Assembly: GCF_010727325.1 (NCBI RefSeq)
Contig: NZ_AP022565.1
Location: forward strand, 930,001-994,000
Direction of reading: 5' to 3'
DNA from: Mycolicibacterium alvei
GTDB taxonomy: Bacteria; Actinomycetota; Actinomycetes; Mycobacteriales; Mycobacteriaceae
Length of the DNA: 64,000 nucleotides
The stretch's first letter is position 1. The number at the start of each line of letters is the position of its first letter. The notes beneath the pieces were generated by a model. The model was not told the origin of the DNA. It was given only the letters and a program-made list of their open reading frames with translations, and did no database searches. Both the position numbers and the translations under genes were made by a program. Below are positions 1 to 11,000 of this stretch, one piece after another.

Positions 1-450
1 TTCCAATTCGCGACGCGGCTGGCGATTCCGACCACGGTCCTGGTGGCCGGGTTCGGCATCTGGACACAATTGGCCCACGGCAAGAGCTGGACGTGGTTCC
101 TGCTCGCCGCTGCCGTGCTGGCACAACTCGCGGCGGTCGCCCAGATCTACCGCCGCAGCGGCGAAGGCTGGGCCTTCATCTACACCACGATTGTGGTTAC
201 CGCCGTGGTGCTTCTGCTGTTCGGATCGTTGTTCCCGAATCTGGTGCCTTCGACCCTGAACCCGGACTGGAGCCTGACCATCCACAATGCCTCGTCCTCG
301 CCGTACACCCTCAAGATCATGACGTGGGCGGCACTGGTGTTCGCACCACTGGTGGTGATCTATCAGGCCTGGACGTACTGGGTTTTCAGCAAGCGGATCT
401 CCGCCGATCGGATACCCGCGCCGATCGGACTGTCACGGCGGTCAGCCTGA
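1..450 (+). CDS. cydB: Cytochrome bd ubiquinol oxidase subunit II, 3' part
   Basis: This is the last 149 codons of cydB; the reading frame is open from base 1, so the start lies upstream of the window. CydB is the second membrane subunit of the cytochrome bd quinol oxidase, a terminal oxidase used at low oxygen. The fragment has three hydrophobic stretches, and the final helix contains the sequence VVIYQAWTYWVF, typical of the CydB C-terminus. It is followed at once by cydD and cydC, the usual mycobacterial cydABDC order. The identification rests on both the sequence and the neighbours. Confidence 0.93.
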   Translation, partial: FQFATRLAIPTTVLVAGFGIWTQLAHGKSWTWFLLAAAVLAQLAAVAQIYRRSGEGWAFIYTTIVVTAVVLLLFGSLFPNLVPSTLNPDWSLTIHNASSSPYTLKIMTWAALVFAPLVVIYQAWTYWVFSKRISADRIPAPIGLSRRSA

Positions 451-2054
451 ATCTCTGGCGGGCGCTGGGCATCCGGGGAGCCACCGGGTCCACCACGGCG
501 CTGCGGCGTCACCTGTTGGCGACCGTCGCCTGCGGCGTGACCATCAGCGTCTGCACCATCGCCGCGGCGATTGTGCTGGGACACATCGTTGCCGCGATCA
601 TTGTCGACCCGGGTTCGGCAGCCCGCCACGGCGGTGCCCTCGTCGCGTTGTCGGCGCTCTGGATACTGCGAGCCGCCGCGCACTGGCTGCAGGGCCGTCT
701 CTCCCAGCGCGGTGCCACCGCGGTAATCGGAGAGTTGTCCAGTCAGGTCCTTCGCGCGGTAACCGCGCTACCGCCAAGACAATTGGCGGCAGACCGTGAT
801 TCCGCCGCCGCAGTGGTCACCCGTGGTCTCGACGGACTGCGGCCCTACTTCACCGGCTATCTGCCCGCGGTGGTGCAGGCGGCGGTCCTCACCCCGTTGG
901 CAGTGGTGGTGATAGCCTGCTACGACCTTCAGGCCGCGGCGATCGTCGTGATCGCACTCCCCCTGGTCCCGGTGTTCATGGTGTTGATCGGACTGGTCAC
1001 CGCCGAGCGGTCGGCGGCCTCGTTGGCCGCCATGACGACGTTGCAGGCCCGGCTACTCGATCTGGTGGCCGGCATTCCGACGCTGCGTGCCCTCGGCCGC
1101 GCTGCTGGTTCGGTCCAACGGATCACCGAATTGACTGCCGCGCATCGACGTTCCGCGATGGCAACGCTGCGGATCGCATTCCTCTCCTCGTTGGTGCTCG
1201 AACTGCTGGCGACTCTGGGTGTCGCACTGGTGGCCGTCAGCGTCGGCCTGCGACTCGTCTACGGCGAGATGACCCTGACCGCGGGTCTGACGGCGCTGCT
1301 GCTGGCCCCCGAGGTGTTTTGGCCGTTGCGCCGGGTGGGTGCGGCTTTTCACGCGGCGCAGGATGGCAAAACAGCAGCCGAACAGGCTTTTCGGTTGTGC
1401 GAGACGCACCCACCGACCGAAGGTGGGCTGCGCCCGAAGAATTCCGCACCGACGATCGAGTTGACCGGCCTGGGACCGGCGGCCGAACCCGGTCGGGTCA
1501 CCGTGCTGACGGGACCCAACGGGGCGGGAAAGTCGACAGCGCTGCAAGCCATCCTCGGATTGGCCACCCTGCCATCGGGGCCCGTACGCGTCGACGGAGT
1601 CGAGGTCGCCGACCTGGACCTGACGGCCTGGTGGCACAGCCTCGCCTGGCTGCCCCACCGACCGGTGCTGATCCCGGGGACCGTCCGTGACAACCTCGAA
1701 CTACTCGGTCCCCTGGCCGACCCGGACCGGGCCTGCCGCGATTCCGGATTCGACGATGTTCTCGATGACCTTCCCGACGGACTGGACACCACGATCGGCC
1801 GCACGGGAGTCGGACTGTCCCTCGGGCAGCGACAACGGTTGGGGCTCACCCGGGCACTCGGGTCGTCGGCACACGTGCTGCTGCTGGACGAGCCCACCGC
1901 CCACCTTGATTCCGCTCTGGAACAGAGGGTGTTGCAGGCCATCGTCGCCCGGGCACGAGCCGGCGCCACGGTCGTGGTGGTCGGGCACCGGGATCCGGTG
2001 GTGGCCATCGGCGACGAGGTGATCACGATTGGTGCCACACATGTTTCGTCGTGA
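447..2054 (+). CDS. cydD: Thiol reductant ABC exporter subunit CydD
   Basis: CydD is an ABC half-transporter (membrane domain plus ATPase). With CydC it exports reduced thiols needed to assemble cytochrome bd. The first 330 or so residues hold about six hydrophobic helices. The ATPase domain shows Walker A GPNGAGKST, signature LSLGQ and Walker B VLLLDEPT. The start is uncertain. Family-like sequence begins near LNLWRALG, but no ATG, GTG or TTG precedes it nearby. A CTG at 447 overlaps the cydB stop as CTGA and is used here. The first conventional in-frame start is TTG at 516 (512 aa), which would remove the first helix approach. The frame is also open far upstream inside cydB. Confidence 0.92.
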   Translation: MNLWRALGIRGATGSTTALRRHLLATVACGVTISVCTIAAAIVLGHIVAAIIVDPGSAARHGGALVALSALWILRAAAHWLQGRLSQRGATAVIGELSSQVLRAVTALPPRQLAADRDSAAAVVTRGLDGLRPYFTGYLPAVVQAAVLTPLAVVVIACYDLQAAAIVVIALPLVPVFMVLIGLVTAERSAASLAAMTTLQARLLDLVAGIPTLRALGRAAGSVQRITELTAAHRRSAMATLRIAFLSSLVLELLATLGVALVAVSVGLRLVYGEMTLTAGLTALLLAPEVFWPLRRVGAAFHAAQDGKTAAEQAFRLCETHPPTEGGLRPKNSAPTIELTGLGPAAEPGRVTVLTGPNGAGKSTALQAILGLATLPSGPVRVDGVEVADLDLTAWWHSLAWLPHRPVLIPGTVRDNLELLGPLADPDRACRDSGFDDVLDDLPDGLDTTIGRTGVGLSLGQRQRLGLTRALGSSAHVLLLDEPTAHLDSALEQRVLQAIVARARAGATVVVVGHRDPVVAIGDEVITIGATHVSS

Positions 2055-3573
2055 TCCGCTGCTGCGGCTGACCCTGGACCTGTTGCGGCCCCGCGTGGGC
2101 CGGTTGATCCTGGCCAGCGTCCTGGGGGTGCTCTCGCTGGGCAGTGCGCTGGCACTGGCGGGCGTCTCGGCGTGGCTGATCACCCGAGCGTGGCAGATGC
2201 CCCCGATCCTGGACCTGTCAGTGGCCGTGGTCGCCGTCCGCGGGCTGGGGATTTCACGCGGCGTACTCGGTTACTGCCAGCGGTTGGCTGCCCACGACAC
2301 GGCGTTACGCGCGGCAGCCAATGCCCGCACCGGGCTGTACCGCAGGCTCGCGATGGGACCAGACGACGATGCGCTGCGACTGTCCAGTGGCGAATTGGTG
2401 TCCAGGGTCGGTAGTTCCGTCGATGAACTGGCCGACGTGGTGGTGCGCTCGGTGCTGCCGATCGTGGTGGCCACAGTGCTGAGCACGGTGGCCGTCGGTG
2501 TCATCGCTCTCATCTCGCCCGGCGCCGCGGTGGTGTTCACCCTGTGCCTGCTGATCGCCGGCGTGGTTGCCCCGGCACTCACCGCCCGCGCCGTAGCGGC
2601 CGCGGAATCCATTGCAGTCCAACACCGTGGTGACCGCGACTCCGCCACGATGCTGGCCTTGGAGTTCGCCCCGGAGCTGCGGGTGAGTGGACGACTCGAC
2701 GACGTCATCGCCACCGCGGAGCGCCATCACCGCGACTGGGGGCACACCGCCGACCGCGCGGCGGCCCCGGCCGCACTGGCCGCCGCGTTGCCCAGCATCG
2801 CCATCGGCGCCAGTGTCCTGGGCGCCGTCATGGCGGGTATCGCGCTGGCCCCCACCGCCGCGCCGACCACCCTCGCCATCCTGATGCTGTTGCCGTTGTC
2901 GGCCTTCGAGGCGACCACTGCCCTTCCCGACGCCGCAGTCGGACTCACCAAGTCCCGGATCGCCGCGCGGCGTCTGCTCGAACTCACCGAGGGCGACCTC
3001 CTGGCCCGCCGACGGCCGGCGGCTCCCTCGGTCGATCTCCCCGACGGAGGCCGGCACGCCGTCGTCGGCCCCAGCGGCTCGGGAAAGACCACCCTGCTGA
3101 TGGCACTGGCCGAGCGGCTCGATGAAACCCCCGGACGTGCAGCCTTTTTCGCCGAGGATGCGCATATCTTCGAGACCACCGTGCGGGACAATCTGCTGGT
3201 GGTCCGCGGGGATGCCACCGACCCCGAACTGTTGTCGGTGATCGAGCGCGTCGGGCTCACCGAATGGCTGGCGGCACTGCCTGACGGATTGGCGACCGTG
3301 CTCGAAGGCGGCCACACCGCAATGTCGGCCGGTCAGCGTCGTCGACTGCTGCTGGCGAGGGTGTTGCTGTCAGATTTCTCGATCGTCCTGCTCGACGAGC
3401 CGACCGAAAACCTCGACGCGGCCGACAGTCACCGCATCCTGACCGAAATCCTCACTCCGGGTGACTGGTTCGACTCGGACCGAACCGTCGTCGTCGCCAC
3501 CCACCATCTGCCGGACACCCTCGACTGTCCCGTCATCCACTGTCTGCAACCCGGCACGGCCGTCGGCGGGTAA
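2041..3573 (+). CDS. cydC: Thiol reductant ABC exporter subunit CydC
   Basis: CydC is the 510-residue partner half-transporter of CydD. The N-terminal membrane domain is hydrophobic to about residue 300. The ATPase domain has Walker A GPSGSGKTT, a slightly altered signature MSAGQRRRLLLAR, and Walker B IVLLDEPTENLD. ATG 2041 starts inside the end of cydD (14-base overlap), so the pair is translationally coupled. The segment between Walker A and the signature is short, as is common for CydC. Family and order (cydB-cydD-cydC) agree. Confidence 0.94.
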   Translation: MFRRDPLLRLTLDLLRPRVGRLILASVLGVLSLGSALALAGVSAWLITRAWQMPPILDLSVAVVAVRGLGISRGVLGYCQRLAAHDTALRAAANARTGLYRRLAMGPDDDALRLSSGELVSRVGSSVDELADVVVRSVLPIVVATVLSTVAVGVIALISPGAAVVFTLCLLIAGVVAPALTARAVAAAESIAVQHRGDRDSATMLALEFAPELRVSGRLDDVIATAERHHRDWGHTADRAAAPAALAAALPSIAIGASVLGAVMAGIALAPTAAPTTLAILMLLPLSAFEATTALPDAAVGLTKSRIAARRLLELTEGDLLARRRPAAPSVDLPDGGRHAVVGPSGSGKTTLLMALAERLDETPGRAAFFAEDAHIFETTVRDNLLVVRGDATDPELLSVIERVGLTEWLAALPDGLATVLEGGHTAMSAGQRRRLLLARVLLSDFSIVLLDEPTENLDAADSHRILTEILTPGDWFDSDRTVVVATHHLPDTLDCPVIHCLQPGTAVGG

Positions 3574-3583
3574 CCTCACAGGC

Positions 3584-4135
3584 ATGACCGACGAGCGAGC
3601 GAACCCGCCCGGGTCTGACGACGCCCAGCCGACCGGCCCGCCCCCGCCGTATCCGTATGCACCTCCCCCGGGCGCGTATCCCGGGGCATATCCCCCGGCG
3701 CCGCCGCCCTACGGCGGATACCCGATGCAACCGGGATCGCGCCCCCCGGCCAACGGACTCGGTATCGCGGCGCTCGCTCTTGCCGTGCTCGGTCTGGTGC
3801 TGGTGTGGTCGGTGATCGGCGGGCTGATCTTCGGCGTCACGGCGGTGATCCTCGGATTTCTGGCCCGCGGTCGCTGCCAGCGCGGCGAAGCCACCAACGG
3901 CGGCGTCGCCGTCTCCGGAATCGTGCTCGGCGCGATCGCCTGCGTGTTATCGCTGGCCTTCGTCGCCATCTGGGTGGTTTTCGGGCTGCACTGGTTCGAC
4001 GAGGTCGGTGGCCGCGACTATGTGCACTGCCTACAGGAGGCCGGCGACGATACCGCGGCCCAGCAGCAGTGCGAGAGACAGTTCGAGCGGCGCGTGGAGG
4101 ATTCGTTCGGCGTGACGCCGACCCCTACCCGCTGA
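3584..4135 (+). CDS. DUF4190 domain membrane protein with Pro/Tyr-rich N-terminus
   Basis: A 183-residue protein. Residues 15-55 are rich in proline, tyrosine and glycine, a disordered cytoplasmic segment common in actinobacterial membrane proteins. Two hydrophobic spans (about 59-95 and 107-135) form the DUF4190 two-helix unit. The C-terminal 45 residues are polar with two cysteines. It begins 10 bases after cydC and could be cotranscribed with it. It ends 6 bases from the convergent tesB. The family has no settled function; a link to cytochrome bd is only positional. Confidence 0.8.
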   Translation: MTDERANPPGSDDAQPTGPPPPYPYAPPPGAYPGAYPPAPPPYGGYPMQPGSRPPANGLGIAALALAVLGLVLVWSVIGGLIFGVTAVILGFLARGRCQRGEATNGGVAVSGIVLGAIACVLSLAFVAIWVVFGLHWFDEVGGRDYVHCLQEAGDDTAAQQQCERQFERRVEDSFGVTPTPTR

Positions 4136-4141
4136 GCCGAC

Positions 4142-5014
4142 TCACGTCGTAGCCGCACCGGGGAAATACTTGACGATTCCCTCCTGCACCACCGTCGCCA
4201 CCAGGTGGCCCGCCGCGTCGAAAAAGTGGCCGGTACCCAGCCCGCGGGATTCCGCGGCCACCGGCGACGTGGTCGAGTACAGCACCCACTCGTCGAACTT
4301 GATCGGCCGGTGAAACCACACCGAGTGATTCATCGTCACCGCGAAGATGCGATCGAAACCCCAGGACAACCCGTGCGTGGTGATGATCGAATCGAGCACG
4401 GTGGTATCCGAGGAGTACACCAGGGCCGCGCCGTGCAACACCGGATCCGACGGCATCGTGCCTTGGGTCTTGAGCCACACCCGGTTGTGATCGAGCTTGC
4501 CGCCCTTGTTGCGCATCACCCAGGACGGATCGTTGGTGTACCGCCATTCGATCGGGCGCAACGCCTCGACGAACAACGGCACCGTTTTCTCGTATCCGCG
4601 GAGAAGTTCATCGATCTTGGGCAGCGTGTCCGGATGCGGAACCTCCGGGGCCGGCAGGCTGTGCTCCAGCCCCCGGCCGGCATTCATGTAGGACAACATC
4701 ACCGTGGTCAGCAGGTTGCCGTCCTGCACGACATCCACCCGGCGGTTGGCGAACCGTCGCTCGTCGCGCAGTCGCACCACGTGGAATTCCAGATCCTTCT
4801 GGGGATCACCACCGGCGATGAAATGGGCATTCAACGCACTCGGTGCCAACTTGTGCTCCAGCGTGCGCCCGGCGGCGACGAACGCCTGCGCGGTCATCTG
4901 CCCACCGAAGGTACGCACCGGGTTCTTGCTCGGATGCGAACCGGTGAACAGGTTGTCGTCGACGCGATTCAGATCGAGAACAGCCAGCAGCTCCTCGAAA
5001 TCCGGGTGTGTCAA
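4142..5014 (-). CDS. tesB: Acyl-CoA thioesterase II (TesB family)
   Basis: TesB hydrolyses acyl-CoA to free fatty acid and CoA using a tandem double hot-dog fold. The 290-residue product has the family features HFIAGGDP and RFANRRVDVVQDG in the first half, and VYSSDTTVLD, MNHSVWFHRP and VVQEG in the second; these hold the expected Asp, Ser/Thr and Gln active-site positions. TTG at 5014 was chosen because GGAAAGG lies 6 bases upstream and the family alignment begins at THPDFEEL. The longer open frame to 5089 would run into pykA. It corresponds to M. tuberculosis tesB1, also next to pykA. Confidence 0.9.
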   Translation of the reverse strand: MTHPDFEELLAVLDLNRVDDNLFTGSHPSKNPVRTFGGQMTAQAFVAAGRTLEHKLAPSALNAHFIAGGDPQKDLEFHVVRLRDERRFANRRVDVVQDGNLLTTVMLSYMNAGRGLEHSLPAPEVPHPDTLPKIDELLRGYEKTVPLFVEALRPIEWRYTNDPSWVMRNKGGKLDHNRVWLKTQGTMPSDPVLHGAALVYSSDTTVLDSIITTHGLSWGFDRIFAVTMNHSVWFHRPIKFDEWVLYSTTSPVAAESRGLGTGHFFDAAGHLVATVVQEGIVKYFPGAATT

Positions 5015-5057
5015 GGAATGCCTTTCCAGATCGTTGGCGCTGTCTGCCGGACGACCG

Positions 5058-6476
5058 CTAGACGTCGTCCTCCCCGATGCGGTGCACATGGATCAGATTC
5101 GTGGAGCCTACTGTGCCCGGAGGGGCGCCCGCGACGATGACCACCAGGTCGCCGCGCTTGTAGCGGCCCAGATCCAGCAACGACTGGTCGACCTGGCGGA
5201 TCATGTCGTCGGTGCTGTTCATCTGTTCCACGATGAACGTCTCGGTACCCCAGGTCAGGGCCAGCTGACTGCGCACCTCGGGCAGCGCCGTGAACGCCAG
5301 GACCGGCAGCGGGGTATGCAGCCGGGCCAGCCGGCGCACCGTGTCCCCGGACTGGGTGAACGCGACCAGCGCCTTGGCATCGAGGCGCTCCCCGATATCG
5401 CGGGCCGCATAAGAGATGACCCCGCGCTTGGTGCGGGGCGTGTGGGTCAACGGCGGCACCGACACCGAGTTGTCCTCGACGGCCGCAATGATGCGAGCCA
5501 TCGTCTTGACCGCCTCGAGCGGGTACTTGCCGACGGAGGTCTCCCCGGAGAGCATCACCGCGTCAGCTCCGTCGAGCACCGCGTTCGCGACGTCGGAGGC
5601 CTCGGCCCGGGTGGGCCGGGAGCTGTCGATCATCGACTCCAGCATCTGGGTGGCGACGATGACGGGCTTGGCGTTCTCCCTTGCCATCTGGATGGCACGC
5701 TTCTGGACCAGCGGCACTTCCTCCAGCGGCAGTTCGACACCCAGATCACCGCGGGCCACCATGATCGCGTCGAACGCCAGCACGATAGCTTCGAGGTTCT
5801 CGACCGCCTCGGGCTTCTCCAGCTTCGCGATCACCGGAACGCGCCGGCCGACCCGGTCCATCACCTCGTGCACGAGCTCGACATCCGCGGGCGAACGGAC
5901 GAACGACAATGCGACGAGATCAACCCCCAGTCGCAGCGCGAACTCGAGATCCTCGATGTCCTTCTCCGACAGCGCCGGCGCCGTTACGTTCATGCCGGGC
6001 AGCGACATACCCTTGTTGTTGCTGACGGGGCCGCCCTCGGTGACCGTGCAGATCACGTCGTTACCGTCGATCTGGTCGACCACCAGGCCGACGTTGCCGT
6101 CGTCGACCAGGACCCGATCCCCCGGCCGAGCGTCTTCGGCCAACCGCTTGTAGGTGGTCGACACCCGATCGTGGGTGCCCGAGCAGTCGTCGACGGTGAT
6201 CCGTACCGATTCGCCGGTCGCCCAACGGGTGGGGCCATCAGCGAAGCGACCCAGCCGGATCTTGGGACCCTGAAGGTCGGCCAGAATTCCCACCGCGTGG
6301 CCAGTGACGTCCGATGCCGCCCGCACCCGCTTGTAGGAGGCCTCGTGGTCGGTGTAGTCACCATGGCTGAAATTCAGCCGGGCGACGTCCATGCCAGCCT
6401 CGACCAGAGCCCGTACCGTCTCATCGCTGCTGGTAGCCGGGCCAAGCGTACAAACGATCTTTCCGCGTCTGCTCAC
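5058..6476 (-). CDS. pykA: Pyruvate kinase
   Basis: Pyruvate kinase converts phosphoenolpyruvate and ADP to pyruvate and ATP in the last step of glycolysis. The 472-residue length equals what I recall for the M. tuberculosis enzyme. Visible motifs are KIVCTLGPA at the N-terminus, ARLNFSHGDY, the cation-binding MVARGDLGVELP, and MLESMIDSSRPTRAEASDVA followed by DGADAVMLSGET. The C-terminal regulatory domain is present. It lies 24 bases after gltD on the same strand and 43 bases before tesB. Confidence 0.97.
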   Translation of the reverse strand: MSRRGKIVCTLGPATSSDETVRALVEAGMDVARLNFSHGDYTDHEASYKRVRAASDVTGHAVGILADLQGPKIRLGRFADGPTRWATGESVRITVDDCSGTHDRVSTTYKRLAEDARPGDRVLVDDGNVGLVVDQIDGNDVICTVTEGGPVSNNKGMSLPGMNVTAPALSEKDIEDLEFALRLGVDLVALSFVRSPADVELVHEVMDRVGRRVPVIAKLEKPEAVENLEAIVLAFDAIMVARGDLGVELPLEEVPLVQKRAIQMARENAKPVIVATQMLESMIDSSRPTRAEASDVANAVLDGADAVMLSGETSVGKYPLEAVKTMARIIAAVEDNSVSVPPLTHTPRTKRGVISYAARDIGERLDAKALVAFTQSGDTVRRLARLHTPLPVLAFTALPEVRSQLALTWGTETFIVEQMNSTDDMIRQVDQSLLDLGRYKRGDLVVIVAGAPPGTVGSTNLIHVHRIGEDDV

Positions 6477-6500
6477 GTCGTATCAGTCTAGTTGATCGAT

Positions 6501-8003
6501 TCAGACGACGCTCAGTGGGAGAGTCCCGGGATGTACCGGTGCCGGAAGATCCGAGTCCCCCATCAGATATGCGTCCACTGCGTGCGCCGCGCTGCGGCCC
6601 TCGGCAATGGCCCACACCACGAGCGAGGCACCGCGGTGCGCGTCACCGCAGACGAACACGCCGGGCGCGTCGGTCTGCCAGTCCGAACCGCACGACACGG
6701 TGCCGCGCCGGGTCAGTTTCAACTGCAGTCCGTCGAGCAGAGCCATGTGTTCGACCCCCTCGAACCCGATCGCCAACAGTGCCAGGTCGCACGGAATCTG
6801 CAACGACTCGCCCACCGGGCTGATCTCGCGCCGCCCCTCCGCATCGCGGGTCACCCGAACTTCGGCGATCTCGACGGCCCGCACATGACCGCTGTCGTCC
6901 CCGAGAAAACGTTGTACCGCAACCTCATACCGTCGCGCGCCACCCTCGGCGTGGGCCGGTGAAGTCCGCAGCACCAGCGGCCACGTCGGCCACGGCGAGA
7001 GCTCGTCGTCGCGGGTCTCGGGAGGCTCGGTGTTGTAGTCGAGTTGAGTGACCGACGCCGCGCCCTGGCGGTGCGCGGTCCCCAGGCAGTCGGCGCCGGT
7101 GTCGCCGCCACCGATGATCACCACGTGCTTGCCTGCCGCCGAGATCGGTGAGGATGTATCGCCCTCACATTCGTGGTTGGCGGGCACCAGGTGTTCCATC
7201 GCCAAGTGCACACCGTCGAGTTCGCGGCCGGGCACCGCGTTGTCGCGGCCGCGCAGCGCACCGACCGCCAGCACCACCGCCTGATGACGCTGACGCAGTT
7301 GCTCCACGGTCAGATCGACACCAACCTCACACTCGGTGACGAATCTCGTGCCCTCGGCCCGCATCTGAGCCAAACGCTGATTCAATACCGACTTCTCGAG
7401 CTTGTACTCGGGAATCCCGTAGCGCAGCAGCCCGCCGACCCGGTCGTCACGCTCGTACACCGTCACCTCGTGACCGGCGCGTGTGAGTTGTTGTGCGGCA
7501 GCCAAACCCGCCGGGCCCGAGCCGACGACGGCGACGCTCCGGCCGGTGGAGATCGCGGCAGGCTGAGGTTGGACGGTGCCGTTCATCCAGGCGTGGTCGG
7601 CGATGGTCTGCTCGATCCGCTTGATCGTCACGCTGCCGCCGGTCTGCTCCTCGGAAATCGCGAGCACGCAGGCCGCCTCACACGGCGCCGGGCACAACCG
7701 TCCGGTGAACTCCGGAAAATTGTTGGTGGCGTGCAGGCGATCACTGGCCGCATCCCAGCGTCCCCGCCGGACCAGGTCGTTCCACTCCGGGATCAGGTTG
7801 CCCAACGGGCACCCCGCCTTGCCGGAATGACAGAACGGGATCCCGCAGTCCATACAACGCCGCGCCTGCTGTGACACCTCACCGGTGCGCGCATTGGGAT
7901 CCTCGCGCTCGTACACCTCGCGCCAGTCCCCCACCCGCTCCTCGACCGGTCGTTTGGCCGCCTCGATTTTGGGGACACGAAGAAATCCGGTCGGATCAGC
8001 CAC
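6501..8003 (-). CDS. gltD: Glutamate synthase small subunit
   Basis: GltD passes electrons from NADPH through FAD and two low-potential [4Fe-4S] clusters to GltB. Residues 50-58 (CMDCGIPFC) and the following CPLGN, together with CPAPCEAAC near residue 100, supply the cluster cysteines. FAD and NADPH Rossmann motifs are [14 protein letters not shown] (near 150) and [15 protein letters not shown] (near 300). The length, 500 aa, is slightly above the E. coli protein. The GTG start at 8003 lies inside the end of gltB, with GGAGG 6 bases upstream, so translation is coupled to gltB. Confidence 0.96.
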   Translation of the reverse strand: MADPTGFLRVPKIEAAKRPVEERVGDWREVYEREDPNARTGEVSQQARRCMDCGIPFCHSGKAGCPLGNLIPEWNDLVRRGRWDAASDRLHATNNFPEFTGRLCPAPCEAACVLAISEEQTGGSVTIKRIEQTIADHAWMNGTVQPQPAAISTGRSVAVVGSGPAGLAAAQQLTRAGHEVTVYERDDRVGGLLRYGIPEYKLEKSVLNQRLAQMRAEGTRFVTECEVGVDLTVEQLRQRHQAVVLAVGALRGRDNAVPGRELDGVHLAMEHLVPANHECEGDTSSPISAAGKHVVIIGGGDTGADCLGTAHRQGAASVTQLDYNTEPPETRDDELSPWPTWPLVLRTSPAHAEGGARRYEVAVQRFLGDDSGHVRAVEIAEVRVTRDAEGRREISPVGESLQIPCDLALLAIGFEGVEHMALLDGLQLKLTRRGTVSCGSDWQTDAPGVFVCGDAHRGASLVVWAIAEGRSAAHAVDAYLMGDSDLPAPVHPGTLPLSVV

Positions 8004-11000
8004 GGCTTGCCTCCATGATCGCGCTGTCCACATCGCGCCCCTCGGCCTTGGCCATCCGGGTCGCCTGCAGAACACGCTGGTAGTCGGTGGGCATTACTTT
8101 GGTGAATTGCGCACTGCGTCTGGGCCAGTCAGCCAGAATCGACGACGCCAGAGTGCTGCCGGTATGGCGTGCATGGTCGGCCACCACATCGTGCAGCCAG
8201 ACCAGGTCCTCGGCCTCCAACTGCTGCAGTTCCACCATTTCGGTGTTGACCCGGGCCGGGTCCAGGCCGAGCACAAAGGCGATACCACCGGACATGCCGG
8301 CAGCCAGGTTGCGCCCGGTCTTACCCAGGATCACCACCCGACCGCCGGTCATGTACTCACACGCGTGGTCTCCGACTCCCTCGACGACGGACAGGGCCCC
8401 GGAATTACGGGCGCAGAAGCGCTCACCGACCCGTCCCCGCAGGAAAGCCTCACCCGAGGTGGCGCCATAGAGCAGGGTGTTGCCGGCGATGACATTGTCC
8501 TCCGGCAGGAACAGCACATCGTCTGGTGGCCGCACGATCACCCGGCCGCCGGAAAGTCCCTTGCCCACATAGTCATTGGCATCACCGATCAGATCCAGCG
8601 TGACTCCGGGCGGCAGGAACGCTCCGATCGACTGGCCGGCAGACCCGGTCAGGGTGACGTGGATGGTGTTGTCGGGCAATCCGGCGGCACCGTAGCGGCG
8701 GGTGACCTCCGATCCGAGCAGGGTGCCCACCGTTCGGTTGACGTTGCGGACGGGTAGCTCCAGCCGAACCGGGTGAGCGTCCTCGAGCGCCCCCTCGGCG
8801 AGTTGGATCAGGGTACGGTCCAGGGCCTGCTCGAGCCCGTGCTCCTGACCGCGCACCCGACGCCGCTGGGTGATGTTGCCGTGGGCATCGGTGGGCACCT
8901 CGAACACGGGGCTGAGGTCGAGTCCACGGCTCTTCCAGTGCGCCACACCGGGATCGGTGTCGAGCACCTCGGCATGGCCGACCGCCTCGTCGATGCTACG
9001 GAATCCCAGCTCGGCGAGATAGCGACGAATGTCCTCGGCGATGAACGTGAAGAAGTTCTCCACGAACTCGGGTTTGCCGTTGAACCGCGCCCGCAGTTCG
9101 GGGTTCTGCGTGGCCACGCCGACCGGGCAGGTATCCAGGTGACAGACCCGCATCATGATGCAACCCGCAACCACCAGCGGTGCTGTGGCGAAACCGAATT
9201 CCTCGGCACCCAAGAGCGTAGCCACGATCACGTCGCGTGCACTACGCATACCGCCGTCGCACTGCACAGTGATCCGGTCACGCAAACCGTTGAGCACCAA
9301 CGTCTGCTGGGTGTCGGCCAAGCCGATCTCCCACGGTGCACCGGCATGCTTGAGCGAGGTCAACGGTGCGGCGCCGGTGCCGCCGTCGTGCCCGGAGATC
9401 AGCACCACGTCGGCGTGCGCCTTCGATACCCCGGCCGCAACCGTACCGACCCCGACGCTGCTCACCAGCTTCACGTGGATCCGGGCGTCGGCGTTCGCGT
9501 TCTTCAGGTCGTGGATGAGCTGGGCGAGATCCTCGATCGAATAGATGTCGTGGTGCGGGGGCGGCGAGATCAACCCCACTCCCGGCGTGGAGTGCCGGGT
9601 CTTGGCGATGTTCGGATACACCTTGTACCCCGGAAGCTGTCCGCCCTCACCGGGTTTGGCGCCCTGAGCCATCTTGATCTGGATGTCGGTGGCGTTCACC
9701 AGATAGTCGCTGGTAACGCCGAAGCGACCCGACGCCACCTGCTTGACCGCGCTTCGCCGCTGCGGATCGTAGAGTCGGTCGACATCCTCCCCGCCTTCGC
9801 CGCTGTTGGACCGCCCACCGAGGTTGTTCATGGCGATCGCCATGGTCTCGTGGGCCTCCGCCGAGATGGAGCCGTAGCTCATCGCCCCGGTGTTGAATCG
9901 ACTCACGATCGATTCGACCGGTTCAACCTCGTCCAGCGGCACCGGCGGGCGCAGCCCCTGCTTGAACTCGAACAGGCCACGCAGAGTCCCGCCTTCCCGG
10001 GACAACCGGTCGACCTCCTCGGAATACTTGGCGAAGACATCACGGCGCCCGGCACGGGTCGAATGCTGAAGTAGAAAAACCACTTCCGGGGTGAACAGGT
10101 GCAGTTCACCTTCGCGACGGAACGCGTACTCGCCGCCAACCTCGAGCCGACGATGCACCCGCTCGGTGGGATTCTCCGGATACGCCCGCCGGTGGCGGAG
10201 CTTGACCTCCTCGGCCAGTACGTCCAGTCCGACGCCGCCGAGCTGGCTGGTGGTACCGGTGAAGTATTCGTCGACGACATCGCGGCTCAGCCCGATTGCC
10301 TCGAAAACCTGCGCGGCGGTATAGGACGCGACCGTGGATATGCCCATCTTGCTCATCACCTTGACCACGCCCTTGCCCAGCGCCTTGACGTAATTGCGCA
10401 CGGCAGTGGCAGTTTCGATCCCGGTGAGCTCGCCCTCGCGGATCAGGTCCTCGATCGACTCGAATGCGAGATACGGGTTGACGGCGGCGGCTCCGTACCC
10501 GATGAGCATGGCGATGTGATGGACCTCGCGGGCGTCGCCGCTTTCCACGACAAGTGCCACCTTGGTGCGTTCTTTGGTGCGCACCAGGTGGTGATGTACC
10601 GCTGAAACCGCCAGCAGCGACGGGACCGGGGCCCGGGTGTGGTCGGAATCGCGATCGGAGATCACCAGTGTTCGAGCACCTTTGGCAATCGCCTCGGTTG
10701 CCCTCAGCTGAAGGTCGTCGAGTGCCTCGGCCAATGCTTCCCCACCGCGTTCGACGTCGTAGAGGGAGCGCAGCACGGTAGTGCGCAGGCCCGGATGCTC
10801 GCCATCGTCGTTGATGCGGACGATCTTGCCCAGCTCATCGTTGTCGAGAACCGGCCAGCGCAGCACGATCTGGCGGCACGAGGCTGCCGTGGGCTCCAGC
10901 AGGTTCTGCTCGGGCCCCATCACCCGGGCCATCGAGGTCACCACCTCCTCGCGGATGGCGTCCAGTGGAGGGTTGGTCACCTGGGCGAACAGCTCGACGA

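Noticed and set aside
93..446. Upstream extension of cydD into cydB
   Set aside because: The frame is open, but the sequence is the shadow of cydB and lacks hydrophobic helices expected of an ABC membrane domain.
4704..6491. 595-codon open frame opposite tesB/pykA
   Set aside because: It crosses two well-identified genes and shows only shadow composition.
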